This document shows, piece after piece, positions 1-7,758 of a stretch of DNA of 64,000 bases. The position numbers and the translations under genes were made by a program. The stretch spans positions 124,001-188,000 of the forward strand of contig CAWDKW010000007.1 in NCBI GenBank assembly GCA_963803065.1. The letters run 5' to 3'. The stretch comes from DASXMT01 sp963803065. GTDB lineage: Bacteria > Actinomycetota > Acidimicrobiia > Acidimicrobiales > RAAP-2. The notes beneath the pieces were generated by a model. It saw nothing but the letters and a program-made list of their open reading frames with translations, ran no database searches and had not been told where the DNA came from. The number at the start of each line of letters is the position of its first letter. The first letter of the stretch is position 1.

Positions 1-1
1 G

Positions 2-904
2 ACCGACTACGGCACCGGGTTCCCCGCGGCCGGAGCGCCCCGCTTCGACTCGATCGGCGCCGTGCGCTCGGGGCTGGCCGGGGTCGATTACCTGGCCGAC
101 GAGGGCATCTCCGGCGTGGTCTACCTGGCCGACCGGTTGGCCAAGCCGGTGCTGGTCGAAGGGCCGGCGGGCACGGGCAAGACCGAGCTGGCCAAGTCGG
201 TGGCCAAGATGACCGGGAGCCGGCTCATCCGCCTCCAGTGCTACGAGGGTCTGGACGAGTCCAAGGCCCTCTACGAGTGGAACTACAAGAAGCAGCTGTT
301 GCGGATCCAGGCCGACTCCGACCAGTCCTGGCAGCAGCTCGAGGAGGACATCTTCGCCGAGGACTTCCTCCTCGCCCGCCCCTTGCTCGAGGCCATCCGC
401 TCGCCCGAGCCCGTGGTGCTGCTGGTCGACGAGGTGGACCGGGTGGAGCTCGAGACCGAGGCCCTGCTGCTCGAGATACTCTCCGAGTACCAGGTGTCCA
501 TCCCCGAGCTGGGCACGGTGCGGGCCACGCAGATCCCCCTGGTCTTCCTCACCTCCAACAACACCCGTGAGCTGTCCGAGGCACTGAAGCGCCGGTGCCT
601 CTACCTCCACATCGACTACCCCGACCTCGACCGGGAGCGGGCCATCATCCAGACCCGGGTACCGGGGATCAGTGCCGAGCTGGCCGACCAGGTGGCCCGC
701 ATCGTGCGGTCCATCCGGACCCTGGAGCTGAAGAAGGCCCCCTCCGTCTCGGAGACCCTGGACTGGGCCCGGACCCTGGTGGTGCTGGGGGTCGAGTCGA
801 TCGACGCCGAGCAGGCCCGGGACACCCTGCACATCCTGCTGAAGTACCGGGCCGACATCGACCGCGCCGCCAAGGAGCTGGCCTCGGTCGACGTGTCGGA
901 CTGA
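2..904 (+). CDS. MoxR-family AAA+ ATPase (5' end outside window)
   Basis: AAA+ ATPase of the MoxR group, which act as chaperones or metal-insertion helpers with a von Willebrand A (VWA) partner. Counting from the GTG at 62, Walker A (GPAGTGKT) is at about residues 34-41, Walker B (VVLLVDEVDR) near 120, and sensor and arginine-finger segments (LTSNNTRELSEALKRRC) follow. The frame is open to the left window edge with no ATG, GTG or TTG before 62. The residues before 62 (FDSIGAV) resemble the usual family N-terminus, so the true start is probably outside the window and the gene is partial. The VWA gene follows after 14 bases, the standard MoxR-VWA (CoxD/CoxE-like) pair. The substrate complex is unknown. 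Confidence 0.88.
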   Translation, partial: TDYGTGFPAAGAPRFDSIGAVRSGLAGVDYLADEGISGVVYLADRLAKPVLVEGPAGTGKTELAKSVAKMTGSRLIRLQCYEGLDESKALYEWNYKKQLLRIQADSDQSWQQLEEDIFAEDFLLARPLLEAIRSPEPVVLLVDEVDRVELETEALLLEILSEYQVSIPELGTVRATQIPLVFLTSNNTRELSEALKRRCLYLHIDYPDLDRERAIIQTRVPGISAELADQVARIVRSIRTLELKKAPSVSETLDWARTLVVLGVESIDAEQARDTLHILLKYRADIDRAAKELASVDVSD

Positions 905-918
905 CCGGTTCGGCCGCC

Positions 919-2400
919 ATGCTCGACGTTCTCTCCGGGTTTGTCACCGAACTGCGGGCCGCCGGCATCCCGGTGTCCCTGACCGAGCACCTCGATGCGG
1001 CCGAGGCGATGCGCCACGTCCCCCTGGAGGACCGCGAGGCCCTCAAGTACGCGCTGGGGGCCAGCTTGGTCAAGTCGTCCTCCCACTGGCACGCCTTCGA
1101 CACCGCCTTCGAGGTCTACTTCTCCCTCCGCGGGCCCGAGTACACCATCGACGAAGACAGCGCTGGTCGGGCCAACGAGGAGAGGGCCCGGATGTCGGGT
1201 GACAACGGACGCCAGGGGAGCGGTCGGGGAGGTGGAGCGGGCCAGGAGGCCATGACCCCCGAGGAGCTGGCCGACCTGTTGTACAAGGCCCTGCTCGGCT
1301 CCAACGACGCGATGATCACCGCCGTGGCCCGCCACGCCGTGGCCCGCTTTGCCGGCATGGAGGCGGGCCGGCCGGTGGGGGGGACCTACTACCTGTACCG
1401 CACCCTGCGGAACCTCGACCTCGACGGGGTGATGCAACGCCTGATGGAACAGGCACGGACCAGCGCCGGCTCCCCTCCGGGCCAGACCGGGGAAGAGGGG
1501 CCCTCCGGCCTCTCGGGTCTCACCGGCCTGGAGGAACGCCTGGTGCGCGACGAGTACCAGACCCGGATCGACAAGCTGCGCCAGGAGATCGAGGCCGAGA
1601 TCCGCCGCCGTCTGGTGGCCGACCGGGGTAGCGAGGCTCTGGCCAAGTCGTTGCGCAAACCCCTGCCCGAGGACATCGACTTCATGCACGCGACGAGGGA
1701 CGAGCTGGTGGCGTTGCGGGGGGCCCTCCAGCCGCTGTCCCGGAAGCTGGCCGTACGGCTGGCCCGCAAGCGACGTCATGGACGCAAGGGCCCGCTCGAC
1801 TTCCGGAGCACGGTGCGCCATTCGCTGTCCACCGGCGGTGTCCCGGTGGACCCGCGCTTCAAGTACCCGCGCCCGTCCAAGCCCGAGATCGTGGTCATCG
1901 CCGACATCTCCGGCTCGGTGGCCAGTTTCGCCCGCTTCACCCTCCATCTCGTGCACGCCATCGCCACCCAGTTCTCCAAGGTGCGCAGCTTCGTGTTCAT
2001 CGACGGCATCGACGAGGTGACCCGGTTCTTCGAGGGCACCGACGACCCGGCTGAGGCCGTGCACCGCATCAACACCGAGGCCGACGTCATCTGGGTGGAC
2101 GGCCACTCCGACTATGGGCACGCCCTCACCGTCTTCTGGGAGCGCTGGGGCGAGGAGATCAACGCCAAGTCGAGCGTGCTCCTGCTGGGAGACGCTCGGA
2201 ACAACTACCACGCCTCCCACTCGTGGGTGGTGAAGGAGATCCAGAAGAAGGCCCGGCATGTCTACTGGCTGAACCCCGAGCCCCGCGCCTATTGGGACTC
2301 GGGCGACTCGATCGTGGGCGAGTACGCCATGCACTGCGACGACGTCGTCGAGTGCCGCACCCTCCGCCAGCTGGAGCGGTTCGTGGGCGAGCTGGCTTGA
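919..2400 (+). CDS. VWA (CoxE-like) domain protein, partner of MoxR ATPase
   Basis: About 493 residues from the ATG at 919, immediately after the MoxR ATPase. The C-terminal third is a von Willebrand A domain with the metal-ion-dependent adhesion motif DISGS near residue 329 and a later TDxxxD-like region (WVDGHSDYGHAL). The N-terminal part is helical and charged, with a Gly/Ser/Arg-rich linker near residues 95-115. This is the CoxE / DUF58-type partner that binds a MoxR ATPase; such pairs insert metals into or remodel a target enzyme. No carbon-monoxide dehydrogenase gene is visible nearby, so the client is unknown. Confidence 0.87.
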   Translation: MLDVLSGFVTELRAAGIPVSLTEHLDAAEAMRHVPLEDREALKYALGASLVKSSSHWHAFDTAFEVYFSLRGPEYTIDEDSAGRANEERARMSGDNGRQGSGRGGGAGQEAMTPEELADLLYKALLGSNDAMITAVARHAVARFAGMEAGRPVGGTYYLYRTLRNLDLDGVMQRLMEQARTSAGSPPGQTGEEGPSGLSGLTGLEERLVRDEYQTRIDKLRQEIEAEIRRRLVADRGSEALAKSLRKPLPEDIDFMHATRDELVALRGALQPLSRKLAVRLARKRRHGRKGPLDFRSTVRHSLSTGGVPVDPRFKYPRPSKPEIVVIADISGSVASFARFTLHLVHAIATQFSKVRSFVFIDGIDEVTRFFEGTDDPAEAVHRINTEADVIWVDGHSDYGHALTVFWERWGEEINAKSSVLLLGDARNNYHASHSWVVKEIQKKARHVYWLNPEPRAYWDSGDSIVGEYAMHCDDVVECRTLRQLERFVGELA

Positions 2401-3263
2401 GCCCGCCCTCTCCTGTCGAGGGCGGATTCGACGGCCTGGCCGGGGCGGGGCGGCCGCCCGCAGGTGCCGGGCTCGGGGCCGGGGTCGAGGCCGGCAACGG
2501 GGCGGGGGCCGACGGCAGGCGGCCCCCCGAGGGGATCCGGACCACTTCGTCCCCCTCTCCGCTGGCCACACGTCTGGTGCTGGTCCGCCACGGTGAAGCA
2601 GTGTGCAACGTGTCCGGTGTCTGCGGCGGCCTCGCCGGTTGTACCGGCCTGACCGAGCGTGGGGTCCACCAGGTGGAGCTGCTCCGAGACCGCGTGGCCG
2701 TGACCGGCGAGCTGGCCGGGACGGACGCCCTCTACGCCAGCATCCTGCCCCGGGCCGTCCAGACGGCGGAGATCCTGGCCCCCGCGCTGGTCGGCGCCCA
2801 CCGCTCGCCGCTCTCGGTGATCACGGACTGCGGCCTCTGCGAGCTGCACCCGGGCGAGGCCGACGGGTTGTCGTGGGGCCAATTCGCCGAGCGGTTCGGC
2901 CAGCTCGACTGGGACACCGACCCCGACCAGGCCATCGCCCCCGGCGGGGAGAGCTGGACGGGCTTCGTCAACCGGGTGGCCGACGCCCTCGTGTCGATCG
3001 CCGACCGGCATCCGGGCCAGCTCGTGGTGGTGGCCTGCCACGCGGGGGTGATCGAGTCCTCACTGCTCGCCCTCTTGCCGGTGGCCGGCGGCCGCCAGGG
3101 GGCCCGCATGCAACTACGCACCCAGCATGCCTCGCTCACCTCCTGGGAGATCGAGCAGGGCCGCTGGCGCCTCCTCGGCTACAACGACGGCGCCCACCAC
3201 CTCATCGGGGAGCCGGGGGCGCTTGGCCAGCCGGCATCGGGCACCCTGCCGGTCCGGGCCTGA
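2397..3263 (+). CDS. Histidine phosphatase family (phosphoglycerate mutase-like) protein
   Basis: Carries the family signature LVLVRHGEA with the phospho-acceptor His and a second catalytic His in VVACHAGVIESSL, so it is a broad phosphatase or mutase of the histidine phosphatase superfamily. The substrate is not deducible. Start choice is unusual: between the upstream stop and the RHG motif the only usable in-frame start is TTG at 2397, overlapping the VWA stop (TTGA). This gives a 50-60-residue Gly/Ala-rich N-terminal extension before the domain. An 8-bp GC hairpin (arms 2403-2410 and 2418-2425) lies just inside this start. A later start, possibly a rare CTG near the RHG motif, cannot be excluded. 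It ends facing aroG. Confidence 0.8.
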   Translation: MSPPSPVEGGFDGLAGAGRPPAGAGLGAGVEAGNGAGADGRRPPEGIRTTSSPSPLATRLVLVRHGEAVCNVSGVCGGLAGCTGLTERGVHQVELLRDRVAVTGELAGTDALYASILPRAVQTAEILAPALVGAHRSPLSVITDCGLCELHPGEADGLSWGQFAERFGQLDWDTDPDQAIAPGGESWTGFVNRVADALVSIADRHPGQLVVVACHAGVIESSLLALLPVAGGRQGARMQLRTQHASLTSWEIEQGRWRLLGYNDGAHHLIGEPGALGQPASGTLPVRA

Positions 3264-3264
3264 G

Positions 3265-3280
3265 GGCGGGCGCCTCCGCC
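3265..3280. terminator. GC hairpin between convergent genes
   Basis: Arms GGCGG and CCGCC with a 6-base loop sit in the 19-base gap between the convergent phosphatase and aroG genes. There is no U-tract, so termination by this hairpin alone is uncertain. Confidence 0.3.
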
Positions 3281-3282
3281 AA

Positions 3283-4641
3283 TCAGTCCCGGAGGAACTC
3301 GGCGACGCGAAAGGCCAGGTCCAGAGATTGGCGGGCGTTCAGCCGGGGATCGCAGGCGGTGGTGTAGCGCTGGTGGAGCTGGTCTTCCACGATGTCCTCC
3401 ATCCCGCCCAAGCACTCGGTCACGTCATCCCCGGTCAGCTCCACGTGCACCCCGCCCGGCCAGGTTCCCTCCTGGGCGTGTGCCTCGAAGAACCCTTTGA
3501 TCTCGGTGAGTATGTCGTCGAACCGGCGCGTCTTCCGGCCTCCCTCGGCGTTGATCGTGTTGCCGTGCATGGGATCGCAGACCCAGACCACCGGATGGCC
3601 CTCCTCCCGGACCGCCCGGAGGAGCGGGGGCAGGGTCGTCTCGATGCGGTCGGCGCCGAACCGGGTGATGAGGCTGACCCGGCCGGGCACCCGGTCGGGG
3701 TTGAGACGCTGGCACAGGCCCACCACGTCGTCGGGCATGGCGGCCGGCCCGACCTTGGAGCCGACTGGATTGTGGATTCCCGAGAGGAACTCGCAGTGGG
3801 CCCCGTCCAGCTGCCGGCTGCGCTCGCCCACCCAGAGCATGTGGGCCGAGCAGTCGTACCAGTCGCCGGTCAGCGAGTCGCGGCGGGTAAGGGCCTCCTC
3901 GTAGTCGAGGATGAGCGCCTCGTGGCTGGTCCAGAAGTCGACCTCGTGGAGGCTGTCCTCGCTCGACAGGTCGATGCCGCAGGCACCCATGAAGCGGAGG
4001 GCGCGGTCGATGCCCTTGGCGATGGCGTCGAACCGACGGCCCTCGGAGGACGAGGCCACGAACTCCTGGTTCCATGCATGGACCTGGGTGAGGTCGGCGA
4101 ACCCCCCCTTGGTGAACGCCCGGAGCAGGTTGAGGGTGGACACCGACTGGTGGTACGCGGTGACGAGGCGGTCGGGGTCGGGGACCCGAGCCGCCCTGTC
4201 GGGAAGGTCGTCGTTGACCATGTGGCCCCGGAACGAGTCCAGTACCTGGCCCCCGATCTCTTCGGTCGGGGACGACCGCGGCTTGGCGAACTGGCCGGCG
4301 ATGCGGCCCAGCTTCACCACGGGGACACCGGCGCCGTAGGTCAGGACCACCGCCATCTGCAGGATCACCCGGAGCTTGTCCCTGATCCCGTCGGCGGTGA
4401 AGTCGGTGAAGGACTCGGCGCAGTCGCCCGCCTGCAGCAGGAAGGCCCGGCCTTCGGACGCCTCCCCGAGCGCGCTGGTCAGGCGACGGGCCTCCCCGGC
4501 AAATACCAGCGGCGGGAGGGAGGCGAGCTGTTCATGGACCCGCTTCAGCTCGGCGTCGTCGGGCCAGACCGGTTGCTGGGCAGCCGGGCGGCGTCGCCAG
4601 GAGTCGGGGGCCCAGGCCTCGTCCGGGCGGGTCGTCGTCAC
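3283..4641 (-). CDS. aroG: Class II 3-deoxy-D-arabino-heptulosonate-7-phosphate synthase
   Basis: First enzyme of the shikimate pathway: condenses phosphoenolpyruvate and erythrose 4-phosphate in the cytoplasm. About 452 residues, the normal size of the plant/actinobacterial type II enzyme. Diagnostic segments: LLQAGDCAES near the N-terminal third, RIAGQFAKPRS, the NPVGSKVGP loop, the metal-binding VWVCDPMHGNT, and GGVHVELTGDDVTECLGG near the end. Two GTG codons compete (4647 and 4641). A TACGCT box at 4653-4648 lies directly before 4647, so transcription would begin at about 4641; I chose the GTG at 4641 as a leaderless start. It diverges from the oxidoreductase at 4679 across a very short shared promoter region. 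Confidence 0.95.
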   Translation of the reverse strand: MTTTRPDEAWAPDSWRRRPAAQQPVWPDDAELKRVHEQLASLPPLVFAGEARRLTSALGEASEGRAFLLQAGDCAESFTDFTADGIRDKLRVILQMAVVLTYGAGVPVVKLGRIAGQFAKPRSSPTEEIGGQVLDSFRGHMVNDDLPDRAARVPDPDRLVTAYHQSVSTLNLLRAFTKGGFADLTQVHAWNQEFVASSSEGRRFDAIAKGIDRALRFMGACGIDLSSEDSLHEVDFWTSHEALILDYEEALTRRDSLTGDWYDCSAHMLWVGERSRQLDGAHCEFLSGIHNPVGSKVGPAAMPDDVVGLCQRLNPDRVPGRVSLITRFGADRIETTLPPLLRAVREEGHPVVWVCDPMHGNTINAEGGRKTRRFDDILTEIKGFFEAHAQEGTWPGGVHVELTGDDVTECLGGMEDIVEDQLHQRYTTACDPRLNARQSLDLAFRVAEFLRD

Positions 4642-4647
4642 CCCCAC

Positions 4648-4653
4648 AGCGTA
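4648..4653 (-). promoter_or_regulatory. -10 box of aroG (leaderless)
   Basis: TACGCT on the minus strand, 6 bases before the GTG at 4641. It matches the TAnnnT pattern seen before several other genes in this window. No clear -35 is visible. Confidence 0.45.
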
Positions 4654-4666
4654 GGACCTGTGGACC

Positions 4667-4672
4667 TAGGCT
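4667..4672 (+). promoter_or_regulatory. -10 box of the F420-type oxidoreductase (leaderless)
   Basis: TAGGCT ends 6 bases before the ATG at 4679, which has no Shine-Dalgarno sequence, so the transcript likely starts at the ATG. The direct repeat GGACCT-GT-GGACCT between the two divergent -10 boxes could hold a shared regulator. Confidence 0.45.
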
Positions 4673-4678
4673 CGGGCA

Positions 4679-5608
4679 ATGTTGCCATTTCGCTTTGGTG
4701 TCCAGCTCAACAAGGCCGACTCGGGGCCGACCTGGCGCGACCTGGCGCGCAAGATCGAGGGGTTGGGCTATTCGACCCTGTTCGTTCCGGACCACTTTGA
4801 CGACCAGTACGGGCCGCTGGTCGCCCTCACCGTCGCCGCCGAGGCCACCACCGACCTGCGGGTCGGCTCGCTGGTCTTCGACAACGACTACCGCCACCCG
4901 GTGGTCCTGGCCAAGGAGGTGGCCACGCTCGACCTGCTGTCCGAGGGGCGGGTCGAGTTCGGCCTGGGAGCAGGCTGGATGACCTCGGACTACGAGCAGT
5001 CGGGCCTGAGGATGGATCCCCCCGCGACCCGGATCGACCGCATGATCGAGGGCCTGGCCGTCATGAAGTCGTTGTGGACCGAGGAGCGGACCACGCTGGC
5101 CGGTGACCACTACACCGTCACCGACGCGCTGGGCACGCCCACGCCCCACCAGCGCCCGTATCCCCCGGTGATCATCGGCGGCGGCGGCCAGCGCGTTCTC
5201 ACCTACGCCGGCCGGGAGGCCGACATCGTGGGGATCAACCCCAACCTGGCCTCCGGCTATGTCGGACCCGAGGTGGCCGCCGGCGCCCTGGTCGAGTCCT
5301 ACCGCCAACGGGTGGAGTGGGTGCGGGCCGCGGCCGGGGAGCGCTTCGACCAGCTCGAGCTGCAGATCCTGACGTTCTTCGTCCAGGTGGTGGACAACGC
5401 CGCCGAGGTCTTCGAGCAGATGGCGCCCATGTTCTCGGCCTCGCCCGAGGCGGTGGCCGAGATACCGATGGCCCTGGTGGGCACGGTGGACGAGATCATC
5501 GAGACCCTGCAGCGCCGCCGGGAGGACCTCGGCTTCTCCTACATCGTGGTCCACGAGGCCGAGCTCGATGCCTTCGCGCCGGTGGTGGCGCGGCTCGCCG
5601 GCACCTGA
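4679..5608 (+). CDS. LLM-class (F420-dependent) oxidoreductase
   Basis: Luciferase-like monooxygenase fold, 309 residues. N-terminal FRFGVQLNKADSG strand, FVPDHFDDQYGPLVAL, a central RVEFGLGAGWMTSDYEQSGL, and PPVIIGGGGQRVL typical of the actinobacterial TIGR03621-type group that uses F420 or flavin. The substrate is unknown. The ATG at 4679 is preceded by a -10 box rather than a ribosome-binding site. nadD starts at 5611, 2 bases after this stop, so the two are probably co-transcribed with the downstream membrane-protein gene and rsfS. Confidence 0.85.
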   Translation: MLPFRFGVQLNKADSGPTWRDLARKIEGLGYSTLFVPDHFDDQYGPLVALTVAAEATTDLRVGSLVFDNDYRHPVVLAKEVATLDLLSEGRVEFGLGAGWMTSDYEQSGLRMDPPATRIDRMIEGLAVMKSLWTEERTTLAGDHYTVTDALGTPTPHQRPYPPVIIGGGGQRVLTYAGREADIVGINPNLASGYVGPEVAAGALVESYRQRVEWVRAAAGERFDQLELQILTFFVQVVDNAAEVFEQMAPMFSASPEAVAEIPMALVGTVDEIIETLQRRREDLGFSYIVVHEAELDAFAPVVARLAGT

Positions 5609-5610
5609 GG

Positions 5611-6204
5611 GTGGGACACGAGCGCATCGGGGTGTTCGGCGGGACCTTCGACCCCGTCCACGCCGGCCACGTCCAGACGGCGGAGGCCGTCCACCGGGCC
5701 CTGGGCCTGAACCGGACCCTGCTGGTGGTGGCGAACGAGCCGTGGCAAAAGGAGGGGACTCGATCGGTCACCCCGGCCGAGGACCGCTTCGCCATGGTCG
5801 AGGCGGCTGTCTCTGGCCACCAGGGCCTGGAGCCGAGCCGGCTCGAGATAGACCGGGGCGGCCCGTCGTACACCGTCGACACCGTCGACGAGCTCCACCG
5901 GCTGTATCCGGGCTCCGACCTGTTCTTGGTGGTGGGGGCGGACGTGGTGCCCGACCTCCCGACCTGGCGCCGGCCGGACGAGCTCGCCGCCTCGGTGGTG
6001 CTGGTCGTGGTGGACCGCCCGGGGGCCGGCCGGGTGGAGCCGCCGCCGGGATGGCGGGCCGTGTCGGTGCCTGTCCCGCCCTTTGACGTCTCGAGCACGG
6101 AGCTCCGGTCCCGTCTGGAGGCAGGGGAGCCGGTGAGCGGTTTGGTGCCTGAGTCGGTCATCCGTTGCATTCGCGGCAGAAATCTGTACGCTACGGGCAG
6201 ATGA
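5611..6204 (+). CDS. nadD: Nicotinate-nucleotide adenylyltransferase
   Basis: Transfers AMP from ATP to nicotinate mononucleotide in NAD synthesis. 197 residues from the GTG at 5611. The nucleotidyltransferase motif GGTFDPVHAGH is at about residues 9-19 and the second motif SSTELR near residue 165, with DRGGPSYTVDTV between them. Two bases separate it from the upstream oxidoreductase stop, and its own stop overlaps the ATG of the next gene (ATGA), indicating translational coupling. The pairing of nadD with rsfS two genes downstream is common in bacteria and supports the call. Confidence 0.94.
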   Translation: MGHERIGVFGGTFDPVHAGHVQTAEAVHRALGLNRTLLVVANEPWQKEGTRSVTPAEDRFAMVEAAVSGHQGLEPSRLEIDRGGPSYTVDTVDELHRLYPGSDLFLVVGADVVPDLPTWRRPDELAASVVLVVVDRPGAGRVEPPPGWRAVSVPVPPFDVSSTELRSRLEAGEPVSGLVPESVIRCIRGRNLYATGR

Positions 6205-6626
6205 GCGTACGGACGACGCTGAGCGAGGCCGACACGGCCGAGGTGGATGTCGTGCCCGACCCTCTCCCCACCCCCGCCCCGCTGCTGGCCCCTGTCCTCG
6301 GGCCGGACACCGGCCTGCCGGTGGTCGAAGTGCCTGGTGAACCGGCTGCAGTCGACATGCCGGGTGAACCGCCGGTGGTCGAAGTGCCTGGTGAACCGGC
6401 TGCAGTCGACATGCCGGGTGACCCGCCGGTGGTGGTGGGCCGCCTGGCCCTGCGCCAGGCCCGCCGGAAGCGCCAGCTCACGGTGGCCGCTTGCGTGGTG
6501 GTCGTTGCCGTCCTTTTGGCTATCACCATCATGATCCTCGGCATCGCCCGCGACCGCCCCGGCACCCCCGCGTCGCCCGGCGCGGCGGCCAGCATCGGAC
6601 CGATCCTGTTGGCCCCATCGTTGTGA
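6201..6626 (+). CDS. Small single-pass membrane protein with tandem VPGEP repeat
   Basis: 141 residues, ATG overlapping the nadD stop. Residues 1-75 are acidic and Pro/Val-rich and contain two nearly identical 18-residue units (VVEVPGEPAAVDMPGEPP) encoded by the 54-bp repeat at 6321-6428. A basic stretch (RQARRKRQ) is followed by one strong membrane segment (LTVAACVVVVAVLLAITIMIL, about residues 93-113) and a short Pro/Ala-rich outside tail. Topology predicts the repeat inside the cell. I do not recognise a family. In other actinobacteria this slot between nadD and rsfS often holds a LytR-type or small membrane protein, so position suggests envelope biology, but that is inference. Confidence 0.65.
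   Translation: MSVRTTLSEADTAEVDVVPDPLPTPAPLLAPVLGPDTGLPVVEVPGEPAAVDMPGEPPVVEVPGEPAAVDMPGDPPVVVGRLALRQARRKRQLTVAACVVVVAVLLAITIMILGIARDRPGTPASPGAAASIGPILLAPSL
6321..6428 (+). repeat. 54-bp tandem repeat, two copies
   Basis: Unit 1 is 6321-6374 and unit 2 is 6375-6428. They differ near the end of the second unit (GAACC versus GACCC). The repeat is in frame and encodes the 18-residue VPGEP-type unit. Confidence 0.9.
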
Positions 6627-6663
6627 ACACGAACGGCGCGCTCGCGCCAGAAGGAGGACCCCT

Positions 6664-7047
6664 TTGACAACTGCAGCTGCCCGACATGTCGCGGACCAGC
6701 CCCGGACCGCGGTTCCCGATGCGTCGCTCCTGGCGGCACAGGCCGCCGACTCGAAGCTGGGTGAGCAGACCGTGATCCTGTCAGTGGGCGAAGCCCTCGG
6801 AATCACCGAGGCCTTCGTCATCACCGGTGGTGCCAACGCCAGGCAGGTCAGGACCATCGTCGACGAGGTGGAGCTGCAGTTGAAAGCGGCCGAGGGCCGT
6901 GCCCCGATCCGGATCGAAGGCCTCGATGACGCCCGGTGGGTGCTCATGGACTACGGGGACTTCCTGGTGCACGTGTTCATGAACGAGGCCCGGGAGTTCT
7001 ACGACCTCGAGCACCTGTGGGCCGATGCGCCCCGCGTCGCCTGGTAG
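6664..7047 (+). CDS. rsfS: Ribosome silencing factor RsfS
   Basis: Binds ribosomal protein uL14 and blocks 30S-50S joining under low nutrients. 127 residues from a TTG at 6664. The start is supported by a strong AAGGAGG at 6651-6657, six bases upstream. The core is typical: ILSVGEALGITEAFVITGGANARQVRTIVDEV, then DDARWVLMDYGDFLVHVFMNEAREFYDLEHLW. The first 30 residues are a variable tail. It ends the nadD operon and faces the GerMN lipoprotein gene. Confidence 0.94.
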   Translation: MTTAAARHVADQPRTAVPDASLLAAQAADSKLGEQTVILSVGEALGITEAFVITGGANARQVRTIVDEVELQLKAAEGRAPIRIEGLDDARWVLMDYGDFLVHVFMNEAREFYDLEHLWADAPRVAW

Positions 7048-7066
7048 GGCCGCGTCGCCTGGTCGA

Positions 7067-7095
7067 GGCGGTATCGCCCGGATTGAGCTACCGCC
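7067..7095. terminator. Hairpin between convergent rsfS and GerMN gene
   Basis: GGCGGTA (7067-7073) and TACCGCC (7089-7095) form a 7-bp stem with a 15-base loop in the 66-base convergent gap. No U-tract. A 14-bp direct repeat (CCGCGTCGCCTGGT at 7032 and 7050) overlaps the rsfS end. Confidence 0.35.
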
Positions 7096-7113
7096 CGATC
7101 TCCGGTAGACCGG

Positions 7114-7758
7114 CTACGGCCCGGTGGGCAGAGGCGCCTGGGGTTTGTACTGGGCCGGGCCGACCGGGGTGGCGACCAAGGCCCCGTCCGGCGCCGTCGG
7201 CACGTCGATGGGTTGCCCGGCGATCTCGAACAGCACACTGTTGACGCCCGGCTGGGTGGTGGCGGTGTAGACGATCTGCGCGATGCCGAGCAGCGTCTGG
7301 GTCGAGCCGACCACCTGGACGGGGCTGGCCGCGAAGTCCACGGTGGCGACTCCGTTCGCCACCGTGGCGAACGCGTGGTTGGCCGTCCCGCTGACGAAGC
7401 TCTGGATACCCACCAGTGACTCGCCGGCGGTCGGCCCCAGGAGCAGCGCGTTGAGGACCTGGGAGAGGTTGGCCGGTGGGGCGATGTTCCGGCTCCGGGC
7501 GATGAGGTGCAGGGTCGGGTCGACCAGGAAGATCGGCTCGGTGACTCCCACCGGCGGGTTGAGCGTGGTCGAGGTCGACGGGGAGGTGGGGTTGAGCAGG
7601 TGGGAGGGGATGTTGCCCTTGGCGATGGCCTGCGGGCCTGAACTGGCTGGGATTCCGCACGCGGCCAGGAGCGAGCCGACCACCATGGTGAGCACGATCA
7701 CGGTGGGGGCCCGTCGCCCGTTCCGTCGCGGTGCCCCCTGCCTTACCGCCGCGGTCAT
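7114..7758 (-). CDS. GerMN-domain lipoprotein, LpqB-like N-terminal half only
   Basis: 214 residues. The basic N-terminus and hydrophobic segment end in a lipobox LLAAC, so this is an exported lipoprotein with Cys at about residue 34. The rest matches a single GerMN domain (NLSQVLNALLLGPTAGE...VATVDFAAS...LLGIAQIVYTATTQPGVNSVLFEIAGQPIDVPT). It overlaps the kinase gene by 4 bases (ATGA). The order regulator-kinase-lipoprotein equals mtrA-mtrB-lpqB of Actinomycetota, but LpqB is normally near 580 residues with a C-terminal beta-propeller that is absent here. It probably modulates the kinase from outside the membrane. Confidence 0.82.
   Translation of the reverse strand: MTAAVRQGAPRRNGRRAPTVIVLTMVVGSLLAACGIPASSGPQAIAKGNIPSHLLNPTSPSTSTTLNPPVGVTEPIFLVDPTLHLIARSRNIAPPANLSQVLNALLLGPTAGESLVGIQSFVSGTANHAFATVANGVATVDFAASPVQVVGSTQTLLGIAQIVYTATTQPGVNSVLFEIAGQPIDVPTAPDGALVATPVGPAQYKPQAPLPTGP

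Noticed and set aside
616..2571. 651-codon minus-strand frame opposite the VWA gene
   Set aside because: High-G+C antisense shadow. The plus-strand frame carries the VWA motifs, and the minus frame has no family signature.
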